Shown piece after piece: positions 20,786 to 31,799 of a stretch of 64,000 bases of DNA. Where the stretch lies: assembly GCA_963662175.1 (NCBI GenBank), contig OY759225.1, positions 8,567,107-8,631,106 on the forward strand, read 5' to 3'. Under the pieces are notes generated by a model, which saw only the letters and a program-made list of their open reading frames with translations, searched no databases and was not told where the DNA came from. Within the stretch, counting starts at the first letter, position 1. Each line of letters opens with the position of its first letter. The position numbers and the translations under genes were made by a program. The stretch comes from Aradus depressus. Taxonomy: Eukaryota; Arthropoda; Insecta; Hemiptera; Aradidae.

Positions 20786-20965
20786 AACCTAAATTATTAA
20801 TAATATATTTTAAAATTAATTATATTTATTCGAATAAAAAAAAACATCGCATTTTGTTTTAAAACGAACCAATGAATGGACAACAAAAGACGATGATCAG
20901 CTGTTATTAATAGAGTGGACCAGTCTAAGTTGTGTTGTGGAGGTGAGATGTGAAGGTGGACATTG

Positions 20966-21248
20966 AGAGATATAGTTCATATTTGATAGTAAGATGTTGT
21001 GGGACGAGATTTATAATAGAAATAAAAGACGTTGTCTTCACACTGTTTTATTTTATACCAGAACCGGTTTTCGACGCAACAGCGTCATCATCACAGGTTC
21101 ATCTCACCCACGCAGCACAGCGGTTGAAGATAACTGCTGTGTGGGTGGGATGAACCACTGATGATGACGCTGTTGCGTCGAAAACCAGTTCTGGTATAAA
21201 ATAAAAAGTGGGAAGACAACGTCTTTTATTTCTATTAGAGATATAGTT
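20966..21248. mobile_element. Foldback element with 12-bp direct flanks and inverted hammerhead-like units
   Basis: AGAGATATAGTT stands at 20966-20977 and again at 21237-21248, a convincing target duplication around a 259-bp insert. Inside, 21014-21118 and 21133-21236 are inverted copies of each other with a loop of about 14 bp. Each arm contains TGATGATGACGCTGTTGCGT followed by CGAAAACC. A 12-bp duplication fits retrotransposition better than cut-and-paste. Confidence 0.8.
21158..21196 (+). ncRNA. Hammerhead-like motif (right arm of foldback)
   Basis: CTGATGA at 21158-21164, extra T, stem II GACGC-TGTT-GCGTC (five perfect pairs), then GAAA. Stem III needs one extra A before ACC/GGT, followed by TA. 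I could not draw a good stem I. The left arm carries the same structure on the minus strand, with the first core C changed to G. Probably a derived or decayed ribozyme. Confidence 0.42.
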
Positions 21249-22440
21249 GTTTTTGGCTTAAGATAGTGAACCATGTAAGAGTCAAAACAACAGTGAAGTA
21301 GATGCGCAAAGGTACTTTTATTTATTTATATACATATATATGCCCAAAATAACATTAAATTAAAGAATGGCCACGATATTTCAAACAGAAAAAAGAGACT
21401 AAATAGATATATGTATGTAAATAGTTTATAAGATTTTCATTGTAAGTAGTTTGATTTTTTTTATTTAATATTGATAATTTGATTATATTGAAAATGTTGG
21501 TTAAGAAAAATGAACACAAATATTTGTTCTCTTATTCTATGCTATTCATTTTCCCAGTTAACCCAGTTAGATAATTTAAACCTCTCGATTAGATTTAACA
21601 TTTTTGCAAAATTTAGAAAAACAATATGGCATCTCTTTAGAAGAAATCAAAAAGAAAAATTTGTTAATTGAAATTTTTTTAAATACCGTACGTGCACTTT
21701 CTTAAAAATTGCACATCTTGAACTTTCGATATTTTTTAGGGTCCTTTTCGGAAATCACTAATTTAGAAGACCAGCTATAATTTCTACAGGAAATGTGGTA
21801 ATTTTATTGAGCTGAGTTTACGAAGCTCTTTCTTAGACGACTCATGTATTTCGTTGTACTCGTACTCCTCCTAAACCCCTTTACCGATCACATTGAAATT
21901 TGCCACGATGGTAGTGGACACGGTGACGATGTTTTACTGCTAAAACAATCTGAAATCGAACATAACATTGAGGAATAATCACCGAAAAACAAAATCCCCA
22001 TTGAAATCAATTGAGAGACAAAATTCTCGCGCAAAATAGAATTTTTCGATTTCAAATGTAAAAATCCGGGCGAAGCCCTTTTCGGTTTACCATCAGACAC
22101 CACCTTTTTTGAGTCGTTTTTTTTCAGTGTTCTAACGTACAGACTTTTTTTCAATAAAAATATTCACAGCTGTTGTTGTCTACAAAAAGACTGGAAAAAA
22201 TCCATTGAATTCAATTGAAATCTATTTAAAGTATTAATATATTCATAAAGAACATACAAGGTGAGAAGTTACTGATAATTATTAAAACATTAACTGAGTT
22301 TTTTATACAGATATGCCTGACTCAGCTCAGTTTTAGCAAACAGCACAATGTATTACACACCTAGTTTATTTCTTTATTATTAATTTTATTAATTCAATTA
22401 TTATTTATATATTTATTTTTATTTAACATAATTTTTTAAT
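21249..22440. other. AT-rich sequence, no supported gene
   Basis: The segment 21870-22150 resembles repeat D/ACTTCCCC-type material but is too diverged to delimit. Confidence 0.45.
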
Positions 22441-22444
22441 TATC

Positions 22445-22510
22445 ACACGAAGAAAGAGCGCTCTGATAGTAGGCGATATGACCTCGTTGTTAAAGCCCAA
22501 CCATGAGTAA
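22445..22510 (+). mobile_element. SINE-A tail fragment
   Basis: GAGCGCTCTGATAGTAGGCG, then ATATGACCTCGTTGTTAAAG and CCATGAGTAACAA. Confidence 0.72.
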
Positions 22511-22514
22511 CAAT

Positions 22515-23610
22515 AACTAACATAAACACGAAGATAATATGCCTTATTTATATTAAAGTATAATAAGATTCAAAAAAGTTGGAGAGAGTTTAGTTGTTAC
22601 AATATTTATCATTGAATATTTGATAATAATGGTATAAAAGTCGTTTGTGGGATGGTCTTCCGTTCAGCTGTTGAACAAAAGGGGTTGAACTCCCATTAAG
22701 ATGACTATCTTCTGAAACTTGGGGCTCTTCGCCCCGTTCAGCCCCCCTCTGCTCTTCTCGTATTTTCATTTAGATTATCTTTCATACTGGAATATAGCAA
22801 TCTTTTATGGCATTTTAAATGCTACTGGAAATATGTCAAAATTAAATAGGAATTATGAACTTTAAGATATGTTGAATGAAATCATTTTGAATGGCTCTGG
22901 AGCAAGGATGTGCGTTAACGCGTTAACTATGATTGTCTATGTCACAAACAACATGTAGGCTATTTTATATATTGCACACGTATTTCTAAAGTGACTCAAG
23001 TCAAAAATCTATATGTATTTTTCAGTTATCACAATGGAAAGAATTGGGATAACGTCCTGTATCAAATATCAAGTGTACCAACTTAGCTTCAAATCCCGAC
23101 CGCCAGAGAGCATTTGTGTCGCTCTTCATGTTTAGAAGCTCCCCCCACTGAGTGACATATTATCAGTTGAGTATCGAATCTTGTCGTGTATGAGTATTCT
23201 AAACTTAGTTGAAAACTGTGTCTATAAATTCTGGAAAAATTATTAGTTATGTACTCACAGATTTGTGACTCTCTTGAAACTGGATTTAGCCGCATCTATA
23301 AGGCACATAATAAAGGGGTAAACAATGATATGGAATTAATATATAGTGCCTGGCCAGGCTTATATTAAATGGAAAAGGGCTTGACTGCTCGTTTGTCTAT
23401 AAGCAAACATAAACTGAGAAAACGCAATTAACACATTATGAACGGTTCCCCACGATGGAAACAACGTAAAAAGTGAAGTATCACACGTACTTTCACACAC
23501 ACTGAGTAACCAATAACTGCACACAATACGGCTTGTAAGAGCGTACTTCTGTCACGAGAGCTAGGTTGGCACTGGTTCGAGACTCGCACAATAGTTGCAC
23601 AAAAACTCTT
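22515..23610. other. Unassigned sequence
   Basis: No repeat family or coding signal that I can support. Confidence 0.5.
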
Positions 23611-23619
23611 GAGCCTAAC

Positions 23620-23757
23620 ACACGAGCTGACTTTTAAGCCGAACTTTACACACTCGAGCTGGCTGGGGTCAACCTACACAAGTTGACACTAGAGCCGAAC
23701 TGAGCACGAGAACGACCAGGGTTAACTTACACAATCTGACGACGGAGCCGAACTTAC
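23620..23757. repeat. Short tandem duplication, about 53-bp unit
   Basis: The marker GAGCCGAACT recurs at the ends of two and a half diverged units, each starting with CACGAG or CTCGAG. Confidence 0.5.
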
Positions 23758-23841
23758 AGTTTTTCGCGATTTTCTCAAAACGTTAATTTTTGACTTGTGA
23801 CCCTTTAGTATATACAACAGACTACATATATAGACTATATA

Positions 23842-23972
23842 AAAATTTAGGGTAGGCAAAATTTAAGACTCTTATTGTAGAGTCGGGCTCATGTCCACCA
23901 GAGTGACGACAGAGCGCTCTGGTAGTAGGCGATATGACCTTGTAGTTAAAAGCCCGGGCATGAGTTATAATA
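23842..23972 (+). mobile_element. SINE-A 3' part
   Basis: TTTAGGGTAGGCAAAATTTA through AGCCCGGGCATGAGTTATAA. Confidence 0.82.
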
Positions 23973-24045
23973 ACAAACTACAACGTAAAAGTCAGCTGTT
24001 CTTAAGAGTTAAGTTATGTAGGTAAATATCACAAATTCATGTTAG

Positions 24046-24225
24046 TTTTTGTGACTCATGTCCCAGGCTTTAACTACGATGTAATATCGCCTACTACCAG
24101 AACGCTCTTTGAACGACTCTACAATGTGTATCCGCAATTTTGTATATTTCGTGTTGAGGGGGTCTTTAACGAGTTACCTTACATCGTACAGACTCGGGAC
24201 CATCGCATAACCTTAATTTTCGATT
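24046..24225 (-). mobile_element. SINE-A, decayed, minus orientation
   Basis: GACTCATGTCCCAGGCTTTA, then ATATCGCCTACTACCAGAAC, and finally CAGACTCGGGACCATCGC. Confidence 0.75.
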
Positions 24226-24295
24226 CTTGACAGCCCTAGGATAAATCCCGTATCTACCTGTATTAAACTCACCTTGTACATATTTTTTGGAGGCG

Positions 24296-24465
24296 CTGTA
24301 GTTTAACTACGAGGTCATATCGACTACTACCAGAGCGCTCATTTGTCGCTTTGGTGGACATGAACCTTCAACTATGGGAGTCCTAAATGTTGCCTACCCA
24401 AGTTTTTTCAGCTAGGCGTCTTTAATGAGTTCCTGACATCCGAAGGACGACTCAAGGTCTTTCCA
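24296..24465 (-). mobile_element. SINE-A fragment, minus orientation
   Basis: TTTAACTACGAGGTCATATC, TACCAGAGCGCTC, and TCCTAAATGTTGCCTACCC. With the preceding copies it makes three SINE-A pieces within 650 bp. Confidence 0.75.
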
Positions 24466-24839
24466 CTAAAGTCTTATCACCGCGTATATATAGTTTAACA
24501 GTTTCGGTTTATGGGCAACAGTTTCGGCCACAACGGTAACTTTAAATACCCCCAGTTTGTGTTAGCTGACCACAGGGAGTTTAAGGTGTCTTCCCACATC
24601 AAATTCCAAAACGGTTACTGTAATTGCGTTACTCCAAACTAATTTCTAACTGTACTATGTTCCTCCAATTACATGTTCTCCGTCCTAAACTCCTCACGTT
24701 CATCTACTGAATCCTAATTAGACATAGGTTAAAGGTCCTTGGTCTGTTGGCTAGTGTCGATTTAATATCCACATATGATTGCAAGAACTAACGATTAGTT
24801 GTCAGTTGTGGGGCCTTTTTGAGAAGGTATACATTTTAT

Positions 24840-25800
24840 ATTGATGATGAGTGGGGGGGAGGGGGTAGTCGTGGGATCCATTAGATTGTTTAGTTAGTTG
24901 AGGGGTAATCGTGGAACCTACCCGAATATATTTAATAATGATGAAGGGAGGGTTGATGAAAGATGGGATGGTATAGGCCATGGTGCCTTTGGTCGCATGG
25001 TCTCTCCATGGTTTGCGCGTTCGAATTCCGTCCGGGAGTGAGTTTTATTTCGTAGATAGAACTCCCTACCGGAGCCATGGATGTCGTAAATAACTAGATA
25101 AAACAGTGACATGGCTAATATACATCGAACATAAGGCAAAAAAAAAGGGGGATAGTCGTGTGGCTTAACTGAGAAGATATATATTATTTATTGAGTGGAC
25201 GGGGGAGAGGGGGTTAGTCGTTGGCTCATCAGTTTTTTAGTGGAAGAGGGAGTAGTCGTAGCATCTACTTGAGAAGGTATATATTTTATATTGATGATAG
25301 GTTGAGGGGTGAAGGGAGGGGGGGTAGTCGTGGGATCCATCAGATTGTTCAGTTAGGTGAGGGGTAATAGACCTGCCTGAATATATTTCATCATGATTAT
25401 GGGAGGGTAGATGAAAGGGGATATAGTCGTGGGGCTTAACTGAGAAGATATATATTTTAAATTGAGTGAACGGGGGGGGGGGGGGGGGGGGGGTTAGTCG
25501 TTGGCCCATCAGTTTTTTAGTGGAAAAGGGAGTAGTCGTAGCATCTACTTGAGAAGGTATATATTTAATAGTCATGATGTGTGGGGGGTGTAGGGCGAGG
25601 GGGGTAGTCGTGGGATCCATCAGATTGTTCAGTTGGGTGAGGGGTAGTCGTGGGACCTACCTGAATATATTTCATGGGGGAGGGTAGAGGGAGGGGGGGG
25701 GGGGGGGGGGGTATTCGTAGCAATTACTTGAGAAGGTATATATTTCATATTGATGAGGTGAGTGGAAAGGACGAGAGAGGGGGTGCAGTCGTGGGACCAC
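24840..25800 (+). repeat. G-rich minisatellite with GGGGTAGTCGTGG core
   Basis: Irregular units of about 50-130 bp built from GAGGGGGTAGTCGTGGGAT, TTGAGAAGGTATATATTT and CATCAGATTGTTCAGTT. It includes poly-G runs at about 25470-25492 and 25687-25710. The core is the reverse complement of that of the array at 33.8-35.0 kb. It contains a nested SINE-B. Confidence 0.85.
24965..25135 (+). mobile_element. SINE-B, tRNA-derived, uninterrupted copy
   Basis: TGGTTTGCGCGTTCGAATTC provides a B-box-like element, followed by GGGAGTGAGTTTTATTTC, GATAGAACTCCCTACCGGAG and CCATGGATGTCGTAAATAAC. The same order, interrupted by a Helentron, is found at 51650-52420. It shows what the empty site looks like there. 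Confidence 0.72.
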
Positions 25801-26179
25801 ATAGACATCTATGTTCATAGTGCCCCCTCCATCAAAGACTAACACAGACTGTTCCAGTCTCACCCACCTCGTTTTTCCCAACACTAATTTCTAATTATGT
25901 GATGTACTTTGCAATTACAAGCCTTTCCCACTAGAATTTCAATTAGACTCACACTTTCATTTTGTTTTAATGGTACACTTTTTTACGTCAAGTTTGTAGA
26001 AACATGTTTGAGTCCAATTACAACCTTTTTAAAGTGTACATTTAACACAACAACTTGTTTATTTAACTATTTAGAAATTTATCATTGTTCAAATTAGCTG
26101 TCATATTCATATTTACTTAAGAAAAATGGGAGATTTCAGCCCTATCGTCTCCAGTCTTTCTTTGGGAATTTTCACTTTC

Positions 26180-26345
26180 CCATATATATGTAGTATAGGA
26201 AAAGTTATGTAATCAGAAGGTCTGATGAGACCTACTAATTTTCAGCCAACAGGAATTGGAGACGAGAAGAGTGGGATCAACTAAAAAACCTTAGTAACTG
26301 CAGTTCCAGTGAATGCATCGCCACGAAATTGAATATAAAAAATCA
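26180..26345 (+). repeat. ACTTCCCC-family fragment
   Basis: ATAGGAAAAGTTATGTAATC, then TTTTCAGCCAACAGGAATTG and a second AATGCATCG-type subunit. Confidence 0.6.
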
Positions 26346-26408
26346 AACCTCTTGAGAGCAATATAAATTAATTTCAAGTCAAGGCTTATTCGTTTGAGTA
26401 TTAGTTGA

Positions 26409-26490
26409 TTATGTCTCATGCCCGGGCTTTTAATTATGTCATATCGTCTACTGGCAGAGCGCACTTTCGTCACTCTGGAGAACATATCTA
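26409..26490 (-). mobile_element. SINE-A tail, minus orientation
   Basis: TCTCATGCCCGGGCTTTTAA, then TCATATCGTCTACTGGCAGA and CACTCTGGAGAACAT. Confidence 0.75.
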
Positions 26491-26873
26491 TGGTTCCTAA
26501 GAAGAAAGTCGTTATTCAGAAACAGCATCAATTACATACGTTATTCGAATAGTCGATCAATAAGGTCATAATTTAGAGTAAAAATCAATAAGATAGGTAT
26601 TCAAAAATGTTATTTACAAAAGGTTGGCAACACCTTGAGAGGAAGAAAAATGTTTATTATTATATTATAGGGATATAATTATTTATAACTAATTGATCTA
26701 TCAAATTTAAAGAGATTCCTTTCTATTTTTTTATTTTTTATTTATTTTGTATTTCAAGTTATTGTTAATTATAAATTTGATATACACTTTAAGTAGAAAA
26801 TTATATAAATACAGCAAAAATTGGATAAAAAGTCTTTTAAATTTTTTATTTTTTTTTTTTTTTAATTTTTAAA

Positions 26874-27030
26874 GACAATATTGTAATAATTGGTTTATTC
26901 ATACATTTATGACGACAATATTGTAATAATTGGTTTATTCATACATTTATAACGACAATATTGTAATAATTGGTTTATTTATACATTTATAGCGACAATA
27001 CTATAATAATTGGTTTATTTATACATTTAT
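26874..27030. repeat. Minisatellite, 40-bp unit, four copies
   Basis: GACAATATTGTAATAATTGG begins at 26874, 26914, 26954 and, slightly changed, 26994. Confidence 0.9.
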
Positions 27031-27079
27031 GACATCAATGAAGTTTCCTTCCTTTAGTATAACTACATTTTCTTCATCA

Positions 27080-27450
27080 AACGTCTAAAAATATATATTT
27101 TAAAATGACATTTCAGAACGTTTTAGGCATATATCTCGCAAAGTTCGGGCGACCTGCGAAAAATCGTATTACATATAAGATATGTCTTTTAGTGTTCTCT
27201 ACACCGTTTATTTGAAGAAATTTTTGATTGACATAAATATAAACGGAATCTTATAAAATGTATTTATGCTCCCAAGTAAAATGGTGTACATTTTGCGTTC
27301 GATTTCGACCAAAATATAATCAGATCTAAGTTAGCACTTGTGAAAAGTTCATAACATAACTACAATCAATTTTGTGTAAGCTCATAAAGTTCCAACCAAA
27401 AACTCGATCTTTGATTTTTTCACAATTACAATACTTCTTTACTAAGTATA
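27080..27450 (+). repeat. Repeat D copy
   Basis: Shares GGCATATATCTCG, CGACCTGCGAAAAAT and AAATATAAACGGAATCTTAT with the cluster at 13.8-14.5 kb. Confidence 0.55.
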
Positions 27451-27539
27451 AGAAAGTTGAAACCGATGAAGGGATAAGATCTTTAAGATTTATTGTGTAG
27501 TTTAACAGAAAATAAATATTTTTGGTAAATAAATATTAT

Positions 27540-28130
27540 TAATACTGAGATGGACGCCTGTTTATTCACTGTCAACTCAGCTCAGGAATGGAGTGAATGT
27601 CGAGGAAAACAAGATACAATTTTCTTTACACTCTCCATTAACGGAAAATATTTTCAAGAAGTTTTCAGGTTCTTCTCTGAAAGAAGGCTATAGCAGAGTC
27701 CTTGATGAGTTTTCTTTCTCAAGGAAGGTTTTTAATAAATACTTTGAAGGAGTAGTGCCAGCCTTCCAGAATGTTGTTTGTGCGGGAAGGTTCCGTTTCA
27801 GAAGAAGAAGAGTGGGTGAAATTTTATCCGGTCTAAAAGGGGTCCAGAACTTAGACGACATGATACCGGCGGGAAAAGGAGAGGGGGGGGGATCCTGGGA
27901 TGGGTAGGATGGGAGGGGGGGGGGGGGGAATCCTGGGATGAGAAGGGACGGGATCGATCCTTGTGATGGGATCTGGATGGGAGTTGGAGTGGAGGACTCA
28001 AGTGGGTCCCATCACCACCAATGGCCTCCACCAATTAGGAATCACTACTTTGACCAGTCTAAAGAGGTATTAATAAAATTTGGGCTTATAGGCAGACCAT
28101 CCCCACTCAAATAAATCACTCATCTTTCCA
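27540..28130. other. Unassigned, with purine-rich tracts
   Basis: Contains G runs near 27886-27930 and a GGGATGGG-rich segment. A 104-codon frame at 27593-27907 has no recognisable motif and runs into the G tract. I do not call it a gene. Confidence 0.4.
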
Positions 28131-28206
28131 TTCCAATTAGTAAAAGACCAAGTGCACTTCCAGGCTGGGAGGGGGTGCACGTCTTGGCAACATTGTCAAC
28201 AGACTT

Positions 28207-28376
28207 TCCCCCCATGATTCATCTTCCATTTTTCTTATGCTTGTGAATAATTGGGAGACGAAGGAGGAGATGAATGAAGAAAACAAATTATTCATCTTCT
28301 CCTTCGCTCGCTAATATCCAAATTTAAAGATCTGTGAAGAAGTACATTATTCACAACCGTAAGAAAAATGGAAAAT
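28207..28376. repeat. Inverted repeat (foldback)
   Basis: Arms of about 75 bp: CTTCCATTTTTCTTATG...GAGATGAAT against its complement ATTCATCTTCTCCTTCG...GTAAGAAAAATGGAA. A half-copy appears near 28960. Confidence 0.65.
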
Positions 28377-28417
28377 GAAATGTGGCAAATAAGGGGTGGG
28401 AGGTTTGTCCAGTCTCA

Positions 28418-28770
28418 CGTACTCCGTTCTCCCAGTTGTGACTCAGATGGTGGACAGGAATAACTTTTCTGTACCCATCCAGGAAATTTTATATTGTTAA
28501 AGTTTTTAGATTGTTTTATTTTTTATTATTTATTTTTATTACAAATTTTAAATTGTATTCACTAAAATATTTTAATTTTATATTTAATTTATTTATATTT
28601 ATTTAAATCTTTGTTGCCTTTATATTTTATGATTGTTACCAACAGGACCTGTTTTTTGTTTTTGTTGCTTAAGGATGGTTTCTTTTGTAGACTCCGACAT
28701 GATGAGGGCAACCTCGAAAGCCCGCTAGCTACTACTTATAAAAATCTGTGAGACATCTTATTTTACAATG
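28418..28770 (+). repeat. Repeat H with inactivated hammerhead
   Basis: The CTCCCAGTTGTGACTCAGAT start, the AACAGGACCTG segment (as at 49.7 kb) and the ribozyme region in order. The core reads GACATGATGAGG instead of CTGATGATGAGG, while GAAA and AGCCCGCTA remain. The essential CUGA is lost. Confidence 0.7.
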
Positions 28771-28984
28771 TGGAATAAACACTTCTCACTGTATCAGCCA
28801 TCTTCATATTGACAACCTGGCTTGTCACTTGTCTCTTCACATAATTTGCCAATTGCGCTTCTAAGCAGGGAGGGGATGCACGTTCTGGCAACGCTGCGAT
28901 TCTACTATATCAACCAGGCCGTCTCCTCCCAGCTGATACGATCATCAACACCGCACTTTTCCATTTTTCTTATTGTTGTGATTA

Positions 28985-29160
28985 ATATATTTCCATCAAT
29001 CATCGACAATGTACTTCCCCAGCACGAAATAATCAATTACATACTTTCTCTCCCTCTGTAACCAATCGACCGCTTCGGCTAAAATCGATAGTTTTGTAAG
29101 TCAACTGAGACTTCCGAATTATTAAATAACTTCTCCAGTACTTCGCAGAGCTGGGGAAGT
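28985..29160 (-). repeat. ACTTCCCC-family, terminal part, reverse orientation
   Basis: CATCGACAATGTACTTCCCC, then TCCCTCTGTAACCAATCGAC and CTTCTCCAGTACTTCG. Confidence 0.65.
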
Positions 29161-29609
29161 AACACAATGTTGCGCCACTACGCCCTCATCGACAACCATC
29201 GATTGGCATAGAAATATGCTTGTAAAATATGACCATTTTATGGAGATATGAACCTCGATTACAGAAATTGAATAATATTTTCCGAAATTTTATTCAATTA
29301 TAGATGAGAGGGTATGACAAAGATAGGGTTGGGATAGGGGGAGGAGCGGGGGGGTTGTGGTCCTATTTTGGATCGTATTATAAGGAAGGGTACCTCCTTG
29401 TCGAGGTCGAGGCTGGGAATTGGATTGCGGGCTCGAATCTGATTATCAAGAATCAACACTTTGATCCATCTAGGCCGACGAAGTTCCAACTTTGGCTATA
29501 ATATGATTTGATCGTCACCTTCTCGTTCTCATCGAGCCCTCACCTTTGTCTCAAAATGTTACCTCGTTGTACGGAATTTTCTCTAGAGATTTGAAATTCG
29601 ATCATTTTA

Positions 29610-29905
29610 CTGATATTACTATACGAATTAGAGGGAAAGTTATGTAATCTATATATGTACTTCCTATATATTATTATACGAATTAGAGGGAAAGTTATGT
29701 GATCTATATACTTCCTATATATTACTATACGAACGTAGAGGGAAATTTATGTAATCTATATAGGTACTTCCTATATATTACTATACGAATTAGAGGGAAA
29801 GTTATGTAATCTATATACTTCCTATATATTACTATTGGAATTCGAGGGAAAGTTATGTAATCTATATACTTCCTATATATTACTATACGAATTAGAGTGA
29901 AAGTT
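29610..29905. repeat. Tandem array, about 53-bp unit, six copies
   Basis: TACTATACGAATTAGAGGGA, then AAGTTATGTAATCTATATAC and TTCCTATATATTA. The unit derives from the GAGGGAAAGTTATGTAATC segment of the ACTTCCCC family, so a single internal piece was amplified. Confidence 0.85.
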
Positions 29906-30260
29906 ATGTAATCGGTCATAAATTCTTCTCTTCACGCGGAATTCTCCTGTTTCCACCATATTCCAAAAATGAAAAAGAAAAAAAAAAGGTCTGTCTGGCC
30001 ACAGAAAACACTTATTAATTGTCTGTATGTGTGTGTCTGTGCATCCAAAATTTATCGACACGAAAATTTATAGGCGTATCCAGAACCCTCTATGGACGAC
30101 ACCTGTTGATTTTCGATCAAATCAGCCATTGGGAAGAAGGAGATTATGGGGGAGGCTCGACTCAAAAACTCAAATAAATATCGATGTAATGAATGTATCG
30201 ACACAATATTTAGTATAAGGATTCAGAAGACTCAAAGTAAACAATGGATTTTTAATTGAT
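29906..30260 (+). repeat. ACTTCCCC-family, central and 3' parts
   Basis: GTAATCGGTCATAAATTCTT, TGTGTGTGTCTGTGCATCC, TTTTCGATCAAATCAGCC and GTACATTT at the end. Confidence 0.7.
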
Positions 30261-30634
30261 TAATTCGAGCTGCGGACGTACATTTCTATGTTTTTTTTTA
30301 ATTGTTTTTTTGTATGGCCACCATGTAGAATTTGAATTTGAAAAATCAGTGGATTCTGATAAAGTCAATTAGTTTGCTTTAGTCCAACTTGGGATTTGGG
30401 GGGTTTGGACAATTTAAGCTATCGTTACAACTTGGGGCTTTAAAGGGAAAGACAGTTAAGGCGTCCCCCCCCCCCCCCCCCCCTCTTGCAATAAATTATC
30501 GCAGGAGCCATGATTTATTGCCCTGGATTAAGAGATATTTTGCTATCAATAAATATTTCTCTTTTATCTCTATGTGGAAGTTTAATAAAAGATACCAAGT
30601 ATGGTATCCTTTTAACTCTCAAAAAAAAAAAAAA

Positions 30635-30960
30635 AAAAAATCGTCCGTGAATCAACGGTTACGTACTTCCCCAGCCGGAATTAATCAACCCCTTCCCTTT
30701 CATCGATTACGCGAAATATTATAAGGTGCCAGCCATCCTCAAGGGTTGAATTTAAATATAAAATTTCCTTTCGATATATTCATTACATCGACAGTTATTG
30801 GGATATTTATGCAAAATCTATCCGCTAATTCCCCCCTTCTCTTTGGCTGATTTAGCTGAAAATCTATAAATGTCGTCCATAGAAGGTTTTGGATATCCAT
30901 ATAAAATTCCGTATTGATGAGGTATAATGATCTGAAAAAAACGTATGCACATCACATATT
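30635..30960 (-). repeat. ACTTCCCC-family, reverse orientation
   Basis: CGTCCGTGAATCAACGGTTA, then CGTACTTCCCCAGCCGG and ATTCATTACATCGACAGTTA. Confidence 0.7.
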
Positions 30961-31107
30961 TCTATAGATTTTATTCTTAAATACAATTTTTATTCAATTT
31001 ACTATTATAAAACTCTTAGTAAGTTCGTTTTGAGTTACTTCATCTAAGTTTAAGGATTCATTGGCAGTTTGGAAAACGTTATTTCAGTCCACTTTGCCAA
31101 AGAGGCT

Positions 31108-31245
31108 TTAATAATAATAATAATAATAATAATTTTATTTCCGTAAAACCTAAACATGATAATAGGATACGTCATAAGAATATATTCATTAAAATAATGT
31201 AGCTTATAAATTAGATTTATACCTATTGGAGTTTATATATATATA
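31108..31245 (-). mobile_element. LINE-ATT 3' end fragment
   Basis: (TAA)n, then TTTTATTTCCGTAAAACCTA and TGATAATAGGATACGTCATA. This matches the 3' terminus of the element at 44.4-45.1 kb. Confidence 0.75.
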
Positions 31246-31252
31246 TAAAGCT

Positions 31253-31560
31253 AGTTAACTACGAGGTCATATCGCCTACTACCAGAGCGCTTTTTCGTCA
31301 CACTGGTGGCCCGACTCTACCGTGGGAGTCCTAAATTTTGCTTACCCTAAATTTTTATTCACCTAGGGTAGGGAGTTTTTAAAGAATACCTGATATCGTA
31401 CAGGCTCGGGACCATCGTTTAACGTCCCATCCGAAGGACGGCGTGCCTAAGTTTATTTTACCTCCCAGATAAAATAAACTAAGGCCCTCGGTCGGGTTTT
31501 GATCCCACGATCTTGAGCTCAGAAGACAAGCACGTATACCACTGAGCTACCGGCGCCCTC
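31253..31560 (-). mobile_element. SINE-A, near-full-length, minus orientation
   Basis: Ends with the tRNA-like head: GGTTTTGATCCCACGATCTT, ACCACTGAGCTACCGGCGCC. The B-box and A-box complements are both readable. The last few bases of the tail are replaced. Confidence 0.88.
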
Positions 31561-31799
31561 GATATATTGAGACAGCTAATGCTTCTATGAGTTTACCTTG
31601 TTTCCTTTCTTTAGCAAAGGCCCCACGTTGGGCGCCAATGAGACAGCTAATTATTCATTGAATTTATCAGTTTCCTTCTTTGATTTACAAATCTAAAAAC
31701 AGGGGTGGCATCCTTTTCTTATTTAGAGTGCTTTGGTGAAAATTAAGGAAAATGATAACTACATTTTTAAATCACAATGTTTTATAAGTTATATATTTT

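Noticed and set aside
25215..25260. CTGATGA on the minus strand in the G-rich array
   Set aside because: No GAAA within a plausible stem II distance.
25237..25620. 127-codon frame through the G-rich minisatellite
   Set aside because: Translates repeat units (proline/histidine-rich); no independent evidence of coding.
26215..26245. Hammerhead core candidate GGTCTGATGAGACC
   Set aside because: It is a simple palindrome with no GAAA or stem III downstream.
31690..31720. hAT left terminus ACAGGGGTGGC
   Set aside because: No matching right end or target duplication was found; it does not pair with the relic at 40.9 kb, which is 9 kb away.
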